From Croceibacterium_A sp035626815 (GTDB taxonomy: Bacteria; Pseudomonadota; Alphaproteobacteria; Sphingomonadales; Sphingomonadaceae): 64,000 nt of DNA. Of the stretch, positions 18,259 to 27,459 are shown one piece after another. The notes below the pieces were generated by a model. It saw only the letters and a list, made by a program, of their open reading frames with translations. It ran no database searches and was not told the origin of the DNA. Within the stretch, counting starts at the first letter, position 1, and each line of letters opens with the position of its first letter. The DNA is taken from positions 69,877 to 133,876 of the forward strand of contig DASPMY010000044.1 in NCBI GenBank assembly GCA_035626815.1, in the 5' to 3' direction. The translations under genes and the position numbers were made by a program.

Positions 18259-19602
18259 TCAGTGGATGGCGGCGAGCTCCACGGCCGGGGCCCTGACCTC
18301 GGCCCGTCCCGCCTTGAGCGCGAACACGCACAGCAGGACGTAGCACGCCGCCGGCACGATCAGCGCGAGCACGTAGCCCGCAGAGTCCGACACCATGCCG
18401 ACCAGCAGCGGCAGGAACGCGCCGCCGACGATCGAGGTGCACAGCAGGCCGGAAGTGGCCTCCTCCCCGGCGCTCGAGCGCTCGAGCGTGAGCGTGAAGA
18501 TCACCGGGAACATGATCGAGTTGAAGAACCCGATCCCCAGCGCGACGAACCCCGCCGAGACGCCGCCCACGCCGGCCACGTAAAGGCACATCAGCGCGGC
18601 GATGGCCGTGAACAGCGCGAGCAGGCGCGCCGCTTCGAACCGGGCGAGCAGGGCCGAGCCGACCGCGCGGCCGACCATCGCACCGCCCCAGTAGAACGCG
18701 ACCGCCTTGCCGGCCTCCTGCAGGCTGACCCCCGCCACCCCGTCGCTGCCCATCGCCCAGCCGAGCAGGGGCACCGCGAACGGCGCATCCGAGTTGCGCC
18801 AGACCTCGTCCGAATTGAGGAACAACGCCATTTGCGTTCCGATCGCGACCTCGGCGCCGACATAGAGGAAGATCGCCGCGCCGCCGGCCAGCGCCCAGCG
18901 CGACGAGAGCGCATCGCCGATCAGCGAGCCGATCCCGCGAGCCGCCGGCGCCGGCGCCGCCGCGGCCGCTGCCGCGACGGTGCGCCGGCTCACCCAGAAG
19001 AACAGCAGCAGGAGCACGATCAGCCCGCAAATCCAGAAATAGGCCCGGTCGATGCCGGCGAGCGAAGCGGCGCGCGCGCCTTCGCCGACGCTGGCGCCCT
19101 CGCCGACCTCGAGCCCGCCGAGGAACAGGCTGGCGCCGAGCCATGGGCCGATGAAGGTGCCGAAGCTGTTGAACGTCTGCGACAGCGTCAGGCGGAAGTG
19201 CTTGCCCTGGGGTGGCCCGAGCGCGGCGGCGAGCGGATTGGCGGCGACCTGGAGGATCGTGATCCCGCTGGCGAGCACGAACAGACCGAGAAGGACGAGG
19301 GTGTAGTTGGCGATGTTGGCCGCGCCGAGCATGATCAGGCAGGCGGCCGCCATCATTCCGAGCGCCACGAGGATCGACGGCACTGCGCGCCACCGGGCGA
19401 TCAGCGCCGCCGCCGGGAAGGACACCACACCATAGGCGATGAAGAACGCGAACGCCGACAACTGCGCTTCGGTGTCCGAGAGGGTGAAGATGCCTTTCAC
19501 CGCCGCCACCAGCGGGTCGATCAGCGAGGTGATGAAACCCCACGCGAAGAACAGCGTGGTCACCGCGATGAACGCCGCGCTCACTCGTCCCTTGGTGGCC
19601 AT
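18259..19602 (-). CDS. FHS-type sugar:proton symporter (fucose/glucose/galactose permease family)
   Basis: Inner-membrane MFS protein of 447 residues with about 12 hydrophobic segments. FFAWGFITSLIDPL near the N-terminus, LGLFVLASGITILQVAANP and LSQTFNSFGTFIGP are hallmarks of the FucP/GluP subgroup. GGGAGGAGAAC precedes the ATG at 19602. It diverges from the GH27 alpha-galactosidase across an operator, so galactose is a likely cargo, with fucose (from GH29) or glucose as alternatives. Its stop lies 7 bp from the convergent esterase stop. Confidence 0.88.
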   Translation of the reverse strand: MATKGRVSAAFIAVTTLFFAWGFITSLIDPLVAAVKGIFTLSDTEAQLSAFAFFIAYGVVSFPAAALIARWRAVPSILVALGMMAAACLIMLGAANIANYTLVLLGLFVLASGITILQVAANPLAAALGPPQGKHFRLTLSQTFNSFGTFIGPWLGASLFLGGLEVGEGASVGEGARAASLAGIDRAYFWICGLIVLLLLFFWVSRRTVAAAAAAAPAPAARGIGSLIGDALSSRWALAGGAAIFLYVGAEVAIGTQMALFLNSDEVWRNSDAPFAVPLLGWAMGSDGVAGVSLQEAGKAVAFYWGGAMVGRAVGSALLARFEAARLLALFTAIAALMCLYVAGVGGVSAGFVALGIGFFNSIMFPVIFTLTLERSSAGEEATSGLLCTSIVGGAFLPLLVGMVSDSAGYVLALIVPAACYVLLCVFALKAGRAEVRAPAVELAAIH

Positions 19603-19662
19603 CGTCGTTCTCCTCCCGCCGCGCCCCTTGCATGGAGCGTCGATCGCCTGTTTATTCGCAGA

Positions 19663-19676
19663 TGTGAGCGCTAACG
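19663..19676. promoter_or_regulatory. LacI-type operator 4 (FHS permease/GH27 divergent promoter)
   Basis: TGTGAGCGCTAACG keeps the AGCGCTAAC core and matches the consensus at about 11 of 14 positions. It lies 60 bp upstream of the permease start and 21 bp upstream of the GH27 start. Confidence 0.65.
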
Positions 19677-19697
19677 CAAGCGCCGCTGGCGAAGGGG

Positions 19698-20924
19698 ATG
19701 GGGATGAACCGGCCGCTGGTCTTCGCGCTGCTGGTAGCGCTCGCCGCGCCGGCCGCGGCGCAGAAGTTCGACGCCCTGGCGCAGACGCCGCCGATGGGCT
19801 GGAACAGCTGGAACCACTACGGCTGCAACATCGACGATGCGCTGATCCGGCGCACGGCGGACGCGCTGGTTGCGAGCGGCTTGCGCGACGCGGGCTACAC
19901 GTACGTCAATCTCGACGACTGCTGGCACGGCGAGCGCGACGCGAACGGCAATATCCAGGCCGATTCCGAGCGGTTTCCATCGGGAATGAAGGCGCTCGGC
20001 GACTATCTCCACGCGCGCGGCCTCAAGTTCGGGATCTATTCCGATGCCGGCGCGACCACGTGCGCCGGCCGCCCCGGCAGCCAGGGGCACGAGTTCCAGG
20101 ACGCCGCGCAATATGCCCGTTGGGGTGTGGACTATGTCAAGTACGACTGGTGCGCGACCGGCACCGGAGAGGCTCAGCGCAACCCGCGCGAGGCCTACGC
20201 GACGATGAGCCGGGCGATCGCCGCCGCGGGACGGCCGATGGTGCTGTCGATCTGCGAATGGGGCGAGAACGACCCGTGGCTGTGGGGCCGCGCCTACGGC
20301 CATCTGTGGCGCACGACCGGCGACATCATCAACTGCTGGGACTGCACGATCGGACACGGCAACTGGATCAGCTCGGGGGTGCTGCCGATCCTCGACAAGC
20401 AGGAGGCGCTGCGCGCTCACTCGGGCCCGGGCGGATGGAACGATCCCGACATGATGGAAGTCGGCAACCTGCCCACCCTGGCCGAGAACCGCAGCCATTT
20501 CGCGTTGTGGGCGATGCTCTCGGCGCCGCTGATCATCGGCACCGACGTGCCCGGCATGAGCTCGGACATCCGCGCCATCCTCGCCAATCCGCGGCTGATC
20601 GCGATCGACCAGGACCCGCTCGGCATCGCCGCGTTCCGGTGGATCGCGACGCCCGAGGTCGAGGTCTGGGCGAAGCCCCTCGCGGACGGGAACTGGGCGA
20701 TAGCCCTGCTCAACCGGACGGCGCAGCCGCGCGACTTTACCATCGACTGGGCCCGACACGGCGAGCTCAAGGACGACCTCAAGGGGCGGCGCGCCGATTT
20801 CGCCCAGGCGCGCTTCGCCCTCACCGATGCCTGGACCGGGCGCGCGGCCGGCACCACGGCGGCACCGCTGGTGCGCGCCATCGGCCCGCGCGACACGCAT
20901 GTCTTCACGCTAACGCCGCTGTGA
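19698..20924 (+). CDS. GH27 alpha-galactosidase
   Basis: Hydrolyses alpha-1,6-galactose, for example from galactomannan side chains. The 408-residue protein has a signal peptide ending near AAPAAAQ. The mature enzyme opens with TPPMGWNSWNHYGC, has NLDDCWHG, the nucleophile Asp in VDYVKYDWC and the acid/base Asp in GGWNDPDMMEVG, and ends with a small beta-sandwich. Two ATG codons six bases apart (19698, 19704) both have GGGG just upstream; the choice hardly affects the signal peptide. It pairs functionally with the mannanase at 12733. Confidence 0.94.
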   Translation: MGMNRPLVFALLVALAAPAAAQKFDALAQTPPMGWNSWNHYGCNIDDALIRRTADALVASGLRDAGYTYVNLDDCWHGERDANGNIQADSERFPSGMKALGDYLHARGLKFGIYSDAGATTCAGRPGSQGHEFQDAAQYARWGVDYVKYDWCATGTGEAQRNPREAYATMSRAIAAAGRPMVLSICEWGENDPWLWGRAYGHLWRTTGDIINCWDCTIGHGNWISSGVLPILDKQEALRAHSGPGGWNDPDMMEVGNLPTLAENRSHFALWAMLSAPLIIGTDVPGMSSDIRAILANPRLIAIDQDPLGIAAFRWIATPEVEVWAKPLADGNWAIALLNRTAQPRDFTIDWARHGELKDDLKGRRADFAQARFALTDAWTGRAAGTTAAPLVRAIGPRDTHVFTLTPL

Positions 20925-20946
20925 CTTTACCGCCGCGCCGGGTTCA

Positions 20947-20960
20947 TGGTAGCGCTATCG
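20947..20960. promoter_or_regulatory. LacI-type operator 5 (before the GH5/beta-sandwich pair)
   Basis: TGGTAGCGCTATCG, 13 of 14 to the consensus, lies between GH27 and the downstream GH5 gene and 43 bp before that gene's start. It is the only copy that is not in a divergent gap, and implies that the GH5 pair has its own promoter. Confidence 0.75.
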
Positions 20961-21003
20961 CAAGGGACTCGCGCGCACGATGCGAGCCGGAAAGGGTAGA
21001 GGA

Positions 21004-22008
21004 ATGAAGCGTTTCGCCGCGATTGCCGCCATTGCGTCATTGGCCTGCGCCGCGCCCGGTCAGGCGGCGGAGCCCGCGCTGCCGGTGGGGCAGTGCATCA
21101 ACATGGGCAACAGCTTCGAGATCTCGCGGACTTACGCCGGGCCAGCCAAAGCGATCGACGCGGCCGACTTCGCGCGGATCAAGGCGGCCGGCTTCGACAC
21201 GGTGCGCGTGCCGGTGCGCTGGTCGGACAAGACCGGCGACGCCCCCGGCTTCGCGATCGATCCCGCATGGCTCGCGCGGGTCACGGTCGCGGTCGACCAG
21301 GCACTCGCCGCGGGGCTCAACGTGATCCTCAACGACCATCATTTCGACGCGCTCGATGCGGACCCGGCCGGGAACCGCGCCAAGCTCGCGGCGATTTGGC
21401 GCCAGGTCGCGACGCACTTCGCCGACCGGCCGACCGGGCAACTGTGGTTCGAGATCGAGAACGAGCCGCACGAGAAGCTGACCAACGCCAACCTCGTCGA
21501 AACCTTCGCTCCGGCGCTGGCAGCGATCCGGCAGACCAATCCCGGACGGCCGGTGATCATCGGCGGCGAGAACTGGAGCGGGATCGACTCGCTGGCGACG
21601 CTCGAGCTGCCCGACGACCCGAACGTCCACCCGACTTTCCACTACTACGAGCCGTTCGACTTCACGCACCAGGGCGCGAGCTGGGCCGGAGATCCGCCCC
21701 CCGCGATCGGCCGGGTCTACGGCACCGAGGCCGACGCCGCCCGCCTCGCCGCCGACGTCGCCAAGCTCGACGCCTACATCGCCCGCACCGGCAAGGTGCC
21801 ATTCATGGGCGAGACCGGGGCCTACGACGCGCACATCCCGCTGGCCGACCGCATCCGCTATCACAGCGCCGTGCGCCAGGCGTTCGCGCCGAGCGGCATC
21901 GGCATCTGCGCCTGGGCCTACACCAACACCTTCCCGTTCTACGACCAGAAGGAAGGGCGCTGGCTGCCGGGAATCCTCGAGACTTTCGGGGCCGGCGGAG
22001 GGAACTGA
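21004..22008 (+). CDS. GH5 endo-glucanase, secreted
   Basis: 334-residue exported GH5 enzyme with signal MKRFAAIAAIASLACAAPGQA. It carries VGQCINMGNSFE, FDTVRVPVRWSD, ILNDHHFDAL, the acid/base in FEIENEPHEKL and the nucleophile in PFMGETGAYD, and ends with ICAWAYTNTFPFYD. It is a paralogue of the GH5 at 11783 but with a Sec signal rather than a lipobox, suggesting release rather than anchoring. I used the ATG at 21004 (GGGTAGAGG upstream) instead of an ATG at 20980 that would precede the signal peptide. It is followed by the tandem beta-sandwich gene. Confidence 0.88.
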   Translation: MKRFAAIAAIASLACAAPGQAAEPALPVGQCINMGNSFEISRTYAGPAKAIDAADFARIKAAGFDTVRVPVRWSDKTGDAPGFAIDPAWLARVTVAVDQALAAGLNVILNDHHFDALDADPAGNRAKLAAIWRQVATHFADRPTGQLWFEIENEPHEKLTNANLVETFAPALAAIRQTNPGRPVIIGGENWSGIDSLATLELPDDPNVHPTFHYYEPFDFTHQGASWAGDPPPAIGRVYGTEADAARLAADVAKLDAYIARTGKVPFMGETGAYDAHIPLADRIRYHSAVRQAFAPSGIGICAWAYTNTFPFYDQKEGRWLPGILETFGAGGGN

Positions 22009-22025
22009 GCACGATGGAGGCGGGC

Positions 22026-23138
22026 ATGAAGGGGTGGCGATGGATTATGGCCGGCGGCGCGCTGCTGGCCGCACTGCAGCCGGCTCTGGCGCAGCAGGAC
22101 CAGGCAGAGGCGGCGCTGGCACAGCTCGAGGCGGAGACCCCGGGCACGCTGATCAGCGACCCTACCCGGCTCGACTGGGAACGCCAGGGCGAGAACGTCA
22201 ACGTCGCCGGCCTGACCGATGGCGCCATCCCGGGCGGCGGCGCGGCCAACCGCTACACGGTCCGGCGCGCGGGGCCCCAGCCTTATTCGTCGCAGGTCAA
22301 CGTCCCGCTGGTCAAGGCGATCGACAAGGGGGACACGATCACCGTCGGCTTCTGGGCGCGCACCGAGCGCGCGGAAACCGAAACCGGACAGGGGACGCTG
22401 GGGCTGCGGATTCAGCTCAACCAGGACCCGTGGCCCGGTTTCGCCGACACCGTGCTCGCCATCGGACCCGAATGGAAGTGGCACGAGGTCAGCGCCACGG
22501 CCACAATCGACATCGCGCGCGACAGCGGCATCCTCGCCTTCCACCTGGGCGGGGCGCGGCAAACGATCGACATCGGGCAGACGATCGTCGTCAAGGGCGC
22601 CGCGGCCATCGCCGCGCAGGCCCCGCCGCCCGCCGCCGCCGCCGCGGTCTCGTCGGAGATCCCCGAGCCGCTCAAGAGCGCCGGACGGCTGATCAACGAT
22701 CCGGCCACGCGCGACTGGCGTCAGACCGGGCCTGACGGCGCCTCGCTGGCGCGCGCGGAGCCGGCGGTGTGGCTCGGCCAGGCGACCCGCTTCACCTCGC
22801 CCGCGGGCGCCGCTCGCGGCACCGTGACGACCGCCATTCCGATCGCCGAGGCCATCGCCAACGGCGACAAGCTGGTCGTCGCGATGGTCGCGCGCACCGA
22901 AAGCGCCGACACGATCGATAACCGCGGCCTCGTGCGGATTCGCATCCAGGACAGCCAGCCGCCGCACGACGGGTTCGCCGATGCCGCGTTCAACGTCGGC
23001 GTGAACTGGCAACTGGTCCGCGTGCCCGTCACCGCCGCGCGCGACTTGCCGGCGGGCCGGGCGGAGGTCGTGCTCGATTTCTCCGCCGCCGGCCAGGCGA
23101 TCGATATCGGCCCGGTCTACGTGTTCAAGGCGCCTTAG
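22026..23138 (+). CDS. Secreted protein with two tandem beta-sandwich (CBM4/9-like) domains
   Basis: 370 residues without any catalytic motif I recognise. A signal peptide (to about residue 22) is followed by two copies of a domain of about 150 residues: copy 1 at about 42-191 and copy 2 at about 221-370, joined by an Ala/Pro-rich linker. Both copies share an LI-DP-T--DW start, a GFWARTE/AMVARTE strand, a PGFAD/DGFAD loop, a W-W/NW segment and an end IDIGxxxV. This resembles carbohydrate-binding jelly-roll modules, so I infer polysaccharide or oligosaccharide binding at the cell surface. GGAGGCGGGC supports the ATG at 22026. It follows the GH5 gene closely and overlaps GH43 tail-to-tail by 14 bp. 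Confidence 0.65.
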   Translation: MKGWRWIMAGGALLAALQPALAQQDQAEAALAQLEAETPGTLISDPTRLDWERQGENVNVAGLTDGAIPGGGAANRYTVRRAGPQPYSSQVNVPLVKAIDKGDTITVGFWARTERAETETGQGTLGLRIQLNQDPWPGFADTVLAIGPEWKWHEVSATATIDIARDSGILAFHLGGARQTIDIGQTIVVKGAAAIAAQAPPPAAAAAVSSEIPEPLKSAGRLINDPATRDWRQTGPDGASLARAEPAVWLGQATRFTSPAGAARGTVTTAIPIAEAIANGDKLVVAMVARTESADTIDNRGLVRIRIQDSQPPHDGFADAAFNVGVNWQLVRVPVTAARDLPAGRAEVVLDFSAAGQAIDIGPVYVFKAP

Positions 23139-24792
23139 GGCCGGCTACCGCGTACGGGCCGATGACCAGCCCGGTGAACAGCCCGGCGTGGATCGAGGCG
23201 AGCGGCTCGACGTCGATGCGCTCGGCAAGCGAAAGCCAGTCCGCGCCGGCAACCGGGCGGTAGGCGAGGGCGGCCGTGCCGCCGTCGAGCGTCAGCCGCA
23301 GGGCCACCGGGCCGTCGCCGGGCAGCGGCGTGGTCGCCAGCAGCTCGCCGCGCTCGGGCTGCTCGGGCCCGGTCCGCCGGCGCAGCACCACCATCATCTT
23401 CCCGGCGAGGTTCTCGATGCCGACCGCCAGGAAGTGGCTCTCGTCCATGAACGCGAGCAGGCCGGCGAAGTCGCCGGCGCGCTCGGGACCGAAATCGACA
23501 GTGGTCTCTACGGTGGCGGCGTGATGCCGCAGCCGCCGCCCGACGAACGCCGGCTGGCCGAGGCCCCCCGCGGCGTCGGGACCGGGCGCGAGGACGAGGG
23601 CGCCCCCCTCAAGCTGCGCGATCGCCGACGGGTCCCGCCGCAGCGCGATCCATTCCGGCGACAACTTCGCGGAGTCGAACTCGTCGCGCCACTGGGTCCA
23701 CGCGCGGCCCGGCGATTCCGCCAGCCGCGGCCGCGGCACCACCGGCGGCACGGCCGCGCCCGGGTCGAGGAAGCGCGGCCAGCCGTCGACCCAGCGCACC
23801 GGCAGCAGGAACGTCTCGCGCCCCAGCAGCGTCGATTGCCCGGCGAACGGCCGCGTCGCGAGGAACACGCCCCACCAGCTGCCGTCGTCGAGCTGGACGA
23901 GGTCGGCATGGCCGGTCGCCTCGATCCGGTCCGGGCGGTCGGCGGGAAGGTCACGCTGCGTCAGGATCGGGTTGACCGGTCCCGGCACGTACGGGCCTTC
24001 GACAGTGCGCGAGCGGTAGATGGTCTCCGAATGCCGGTCGGCGGTCCCGCCCTCGGCCGCCATCAGGTAGTACCATTCGCCGACCTTGTAGATGTGCGGC
24101 CCTTCGGCCCAGATCGGGTTCTGCGCCGGGTCGACGCCGCCGTCGACCAGCAGCGTGCGCGGCCCGACGAGCTTGCCCTGGTCGAGGTCGAATTGCTGGA
24201 TCCAGATCGCACGATGGCCTTCGTAACGCGGCGGGCCGGCCGGTGGGCCGTTGTTGACCAGCCAGCCGCGGCCATCGTCGTCGATGAACAGCGACGGATC
24301 GATGCCATCGAACTCGAGCCATACCGGGTCCGACCACGGCCCAGCCGGATCGCTCGCGGTGACGTAGAAGTTGCCGCCGCAATCGATGCACGTCGTGACG
24401 ATGTAGAAACGGCCCGCATGGTGCGTGATCGCCGGCGCGAAGATGCCGCGATTGGTGCCGAGCCCGGTGAAGTCGAGCTGCCCCGCGCGGTCGATCGCAT
24501 GGCCGAGCAGGCGCCAGCTGACCAGGTCGCGCGAATGGAGCACCGGGATGCCCGGGAGCCACGCGAAGGTCGAGTTGACCAGGTAGAAGTCGGCGCCCAC
24601 CCGGACGATCGACGGGTCCGGGTGGAAGCCGGGCAGGACCGGATTGCGGAACGTTTCCGCGGGCGGCTCGGCGGCCTCGGCGCCGTGGTAGGACACCGCC
24701 TCGAACCGCGCCGGCGGCGCCGCCTGGGCGAGCGCGGGCGCGCTCGCCGACAGGAGCGCGGCCACCACTGATGCAACCCGCTTTTCGCCCAT
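23125..24792 (-). CDS. GH43 beta-xylosidase / alpha-L-arabinofuranosidase
   Basis: Exported two-domain enzyme of about 555 residues with a signal to ALAQA. The five-bladed propeller shows the catalytic base in FHPDPSIVRVG, the pKa-tuning Asp in DGIDPSLFID and the acid Glu in WAEGPHIYK. The C-terminal half (from about 350) is a beta-sandwich with DEFDSAKLSPEWIALR, as in GH43 enzymes with a concanavalin-like C-domain. Acts on xylo-oligosaccharides or arabinose decorations. GGGGAGGATTT precedes the ATG at 24792. It diverges from xylX across an operator. Confidence 0.9.
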   Translation of the reverse strand: MGEKRVASVVAALLSASAPALAQAAPPARFEAVSYHGAEAAEPPAETFRNPVLPGFHPDPSIVRVGADFYLVNSTFAWLPGIPVLHSRDLVSWRLLGHAIDRAGQLDFTGLGTNRGIFAPAITHHAGRFYIVTTCIDCGGNFYVTASDPAGPWSDPVWLEFDGIDPSLFIDDDGRGWLVNNGPPAGPPRYEGHRAIWIQQFDLDQGKLVGPRTLLVDGGVDPAQNPIWAEGPHIYKVGEWYYLMAAEGGTADRHSETIYRSRTVEGPYVPGPVNPILTQRDLPADRPDRIEATGHADLVQLDDGSWWGVFLATRPFAGQSTLLGRETFLLPVRWVDGWPRFLDPGAAVPPVVPRPRLAESPGRAWTQWRDEFDSAKLSPEWIALRRDPSAIAQLEGGALVLAPGPDAAGGLGQPAFVGRRLRHHAATVETTVDFGPERAGDFAGLLAFMDESHFLAVGIENLAGKMMVVLRRRTGPEQPERGELLATTPLPGDGPVALRLTLDGGTAALAYRPVAGADWLSLAERIDVEPLASIHAGLFTGLVIGPYAVAGPKAP

Positions 24793-24848
24793 GTGAAATC
24801 CTCCCCACCGCGGACCAATGCCCTTGCCCTGCGCCGGTGGCGTGCTTA

Positions 24849-24862
24849 TGGTAGCGCTATCA
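24849..24862. promoter_or_regulatory. LacI-type operator 6 (GH43/xylX divergent promoter)
   Basis: TGGTAGCGCTATCA, identical to operator 7, midway between the GH43 start and the xylX start. It would place the whole xylose-catabolic operon under the locus regulator. Confidence 0.85.
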
Positions 24863-24885
24863 GGGGAGAGGGCAAGCTGCCTCAT

Positions 24886-26010
24886 ATGGTCGCCGAGTTG
24901 ATTGACGTCTTGCCGTCGGATTTCGCCGGCGGCACGTTCATCGGACGCGCGCGCTCGCCCGAGGGGCCGTGCGTGATCGCGGTGCGCGGCGGCGAGCTGT
25001 TCGACCTCACCGCCGAGGTGGCGACCGTCGCCGGGGCGGTCGATCGCCGGGTGTTCACGGGAGGGCGGTCGCTCGGCCCGGTCGAGAACGGGTTGCCGGC
25101 TGGCTGGACGCTGCTGTCCCCGGTCGACCTGCAATGCATCAAGGCGTGCGGCGTGACCTTCGCCGTATCCGCGATCGAGCGGGTGATCGAGGAGCGCGCG
25201 CGCGGCGATGCCGCGCGGGCGGCGGAGATTCGTGGCCAGCTCGAGGACAAGGTCGGGACCGGGATCCGCTCGGTCGTTCCCGGCGGCGCCGAGGCGGCCG
25301 CGCTGAAGGCGGCGTTGATCGCCGAAGGCATGTGGTCGCAGTACCTCGAGGTCGCCATCGGCCCGGACGCGGAAGTATTCTCGAAGTCTCCGGTGCTCTC
25401 GACCGTCGGGCCCGGCGCCGACATCGGTGTGCGGTCGGATTCCGCGTGGAACAACCCCGAGCCCGAGATCGTCCTTGTGGTCGATCCGCGCGGCGAGACC
25501 GTCGGCGCCACCCTGGGCAACGACGTCAACTTGCGCGATTTCGAAGGCCGCTCGGCGCTGCTGCTGTCGAAGGCCAAGGACAACACCGCGTCGTGCGCGA
25601 TCGGCCCGCTGATCCGGCTGTTCGACACCGAATTCACGATGGACGACGTGCGCCGCGCCAACGTCGACCTGCTGATCGAAGGCGAGGATGGCTATCGCCT
25701 CGAAGGCACCAACGACATGGGCCAGATCAGCCGCGACCCGGAGGATCTCGTCGCCCAGACCCTGAGCGAGCATCATTACCCCGACGGCTTCGCGCTGTTC
25801 TGCGGCACGCTGTTCGCCCCGACGCAGGACCGCGGCGAGCCGGGCGCGGGCTTCACCCACAAGCCGGGCGACGTGGTCACGATCAGCTCGCGCCGGCTCG
25901 GCACTCTCGCCAACCGCGTCGCGACTTGCCGCGACGCCGCGCCGTGGACAATGGGCATCGCCGCGTTCACGCGCAATCTCGCCTCGCGCGGGCTTATCGA
26001 TAGGATCTGA
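24886..26010 (+). CDS. xylX: 2-keto-3-deoxy-D-xylonate dehydratase (FAH-superfamily)
   Basis: Fourth step of the Weimberg pathway: converts 2-keto-3-deoxyxylonate to 2-oxoglutarate semialdehyde. The protein has 374 residues with a C-terminal fumarylacetoacetate-hydrolase fold, including the metal-binding NNPEPEIVLV block, GNDVNLRDFEGRS and SKAKDNTASCAIGP. Gene order xylX-xylA-xylB-xylC is that of the Caulobacter xylose operon, which makes the assignment firm. The ATG at 24886 lies 23 bp downstream of the operator, with AGGGGAGAGGG in between. It is separated from xylA by 5 bp. Confidence 0.92.
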   Translation: MVAELIDVLPSDFAGGTFIGRARSPEGPCVIAVRGGELFDLTAEVATVAGAVDRRVFTGGRSLGPVENGLPAGWTLLSPVDLQCIKACGVTFAVSAIERVIEERARGDAARAAEIRGQLEDKVGTGIRSVVPGGAEAAALKAALIAEGMWSQYLEVAIGPDAEVFSKSPVLSTVGPGADIGVRSDSAWNNPEPEIVLVVDPRGETVGATLGNDVNLRDFEGRSALLLSKAKDNTASCAIGPLIRLFDTEFTMDDVRRANVDLLIEGEDGYRLEGTNDMGQISRDPEDLVAQTLSEHHYPDGFALFCGTLFAPTQDRGEPGAGFTHKPGDVVTISSRRLGTLANRVATCRDAAPWTMGIAAFTRNLASRGLIDRI

Positions 26011-26015
26011 TTTCC

Positions 26016-27455
26016 ATGGACACGCAAAACCTCGGGCATTTCATCGGCGGCGAGTGGACCGGTGCCGACGGTGCGCTCGAGAGCCTCAACCCGTCGAACA
26101 CCAACGACGTCGTCGCCCGCTTCCCGTCGGGTGGTGCCGCCGAGGTGGACCGCGCGGTGGCCGCGGCGTCGGAGGCGTTCCCGGCCTGGTCGCAGGCCTC
26201 GCCGGAGGTTCGCTCCGACCTGCTCGACAAGGTGGCCGCGACGATCTTCGCGCGGGCCAACGAGCTCGGCGAGCTGCTCGCGCGCGAGGAAGGCAAGACC
26301 CGCGCCGAAGGGATCGGCGAGACGCTGCGCGCCGCGCGCATCTTCCGCTACTTCGCCGGCGAGGCGCTGCGCCGCCACGGGCAGACGCTGGAATCGACCC
26401 GTCCCGGCCTCGACGTGGCGACCTACCGCGAGGCGCTCGGGGTGGTCGGGTTGATCACGCCGTGGAACTTCCCGATCGCCATTCCGGCGTGGAAAGCCGC
26501 GCCGGCGCTGGCGTTCGGCAACACCGTCGTGCTCAAGCCGGCCAACGTGACCCCCGCGGTGGCGGCCGCGCTGACGCGGATCATCGAGGAGGCGGGCGTG
26601 CCGCCGGGCGTGTTCAACCTCGTGCTCGGCCGCGGCGACGTCGGCCGCGCGATGACCGACCATCGCGGCATCGCCGCGATCAGCTTCACCGGCTCGCAGC
26701 AGGTGGGCGCGCAAGTCGGCCTGGCGGCGATGAAGCGCCAGGCGCGCGTGCAGATGGAGATGGGCGGCAAGAACCCGCTGGTCGTCCTCGCCGACGCCGA
26801 CGTCGAGAAAGCCGCGGCGATCGCTGCGGATGGCGGTTTCTACCAGACGGGCCAGCGCTGCACGGCTTCGAGCCGGGTGATCGTCGAGGACGCGATCCAC
26901 GACCGCTTTGTCGAGGCGCTGGTCGCCAAGGCCAAAGGCCTCAAGGTCGGCGGCGCGCTGGCCGAGGGCACGCAGGTCGGACCGGCCTCGAGCCAAGACC
27001 AGTTCGAGCAGAACTTGCGCTACGTCGAGATCGCCACCGGCGAGGGTGGCCGCCTGGCGGCCGGCGGCGACAAGCTGCAGCTCGAGCAGCCCGGGTACTT
27101 CATGGCGCCCGCGGTGATCGCCGACACCGCCGCCGAGATGCGCATCAACTGCGAGGAAGTGTTCGGCCCAGTCGTCTCCACCATCCGGGTCAAGCACTAC
27201 GAGGAGGCGCTGGAGATCGCCAACCGCGGCGAGTTCGGCCTTTCCGCCGGCATCGTCAGCAACGATGCAGCGAAGATTCGCCACTTCCGCAAGAACGTGC
27301 GGGCGGGGATGGTCATGGTCAACCTGCCGACCGCGGGGGTCGATTACCACGTGCCGTTCGGCGGCACCCGCGGCTCCAGCTACGGCCCGCGCGAGCAAGG
27401 GTTCGCCGCGGTGGAGTTCTACACCCAGGTCAAGACGGTCTACACGGGGGATTGA
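26016..27455 (+). CDS. xylA: 2-oxoglutarate semialdehyde dehydrogenase
   Basis: Last step of the Weimberg pathway, oxidising 2-oxoglutarate semialdehyde to 2-oxoglutarate with NAD(P). The 479-residue aldehyde dehydrogenase has the cofactor segment TPWNFPIAIPAWK, the general base Glu in MEMGGKNPL and the catalytic Cys in GQRCTASS. It sits second in the xylose operon. The symbol follows Caulobacter usage and does not mean xylose isomerase, which is absent here. Confidence 0.93.
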   Translation: MDTQNLGHFIGGEWTGADGALESLNPSNTNDVVARFPSGGAAEVDRAVAAASEAFPAWSQASPEVRSDLLDKVAATIFARANELGELLAREEGKTRAEGIGETLRAARIFRYFAGEALRRHGQTLESTRPGLDVATYREALGVVGLITPWNFPIAIPAWKAAPALAFGNTVVLKPANVTPAVAAALTRIIEEAGVPPGVFNLVLGRGDVGRAMTDHRGIAAISFTGSQQVGAQVGLAAMKRQARVQMEMGGKNPLVVLADADVEKAAAIAADGGFYQTGQRCTASSRVIVEDAIHDRFVEALVAKAKGLKVGGALAEGTQVGPASSQDQFEQNLRYVEIATGEGGRLAAGGDKLQLEQPGYFMAPAVIADTAAEMRINCEEVFGPVVSTIRVKHYEEALEIANRGEFGLSAGIVSNDAAKIRHFRKNVRAGMVMVNLPTAGVDYHVPFGGTRGSSYGPREQGFAAVEFYTQVKTVYTGD

Positions 27456-27459
27456 GCCG

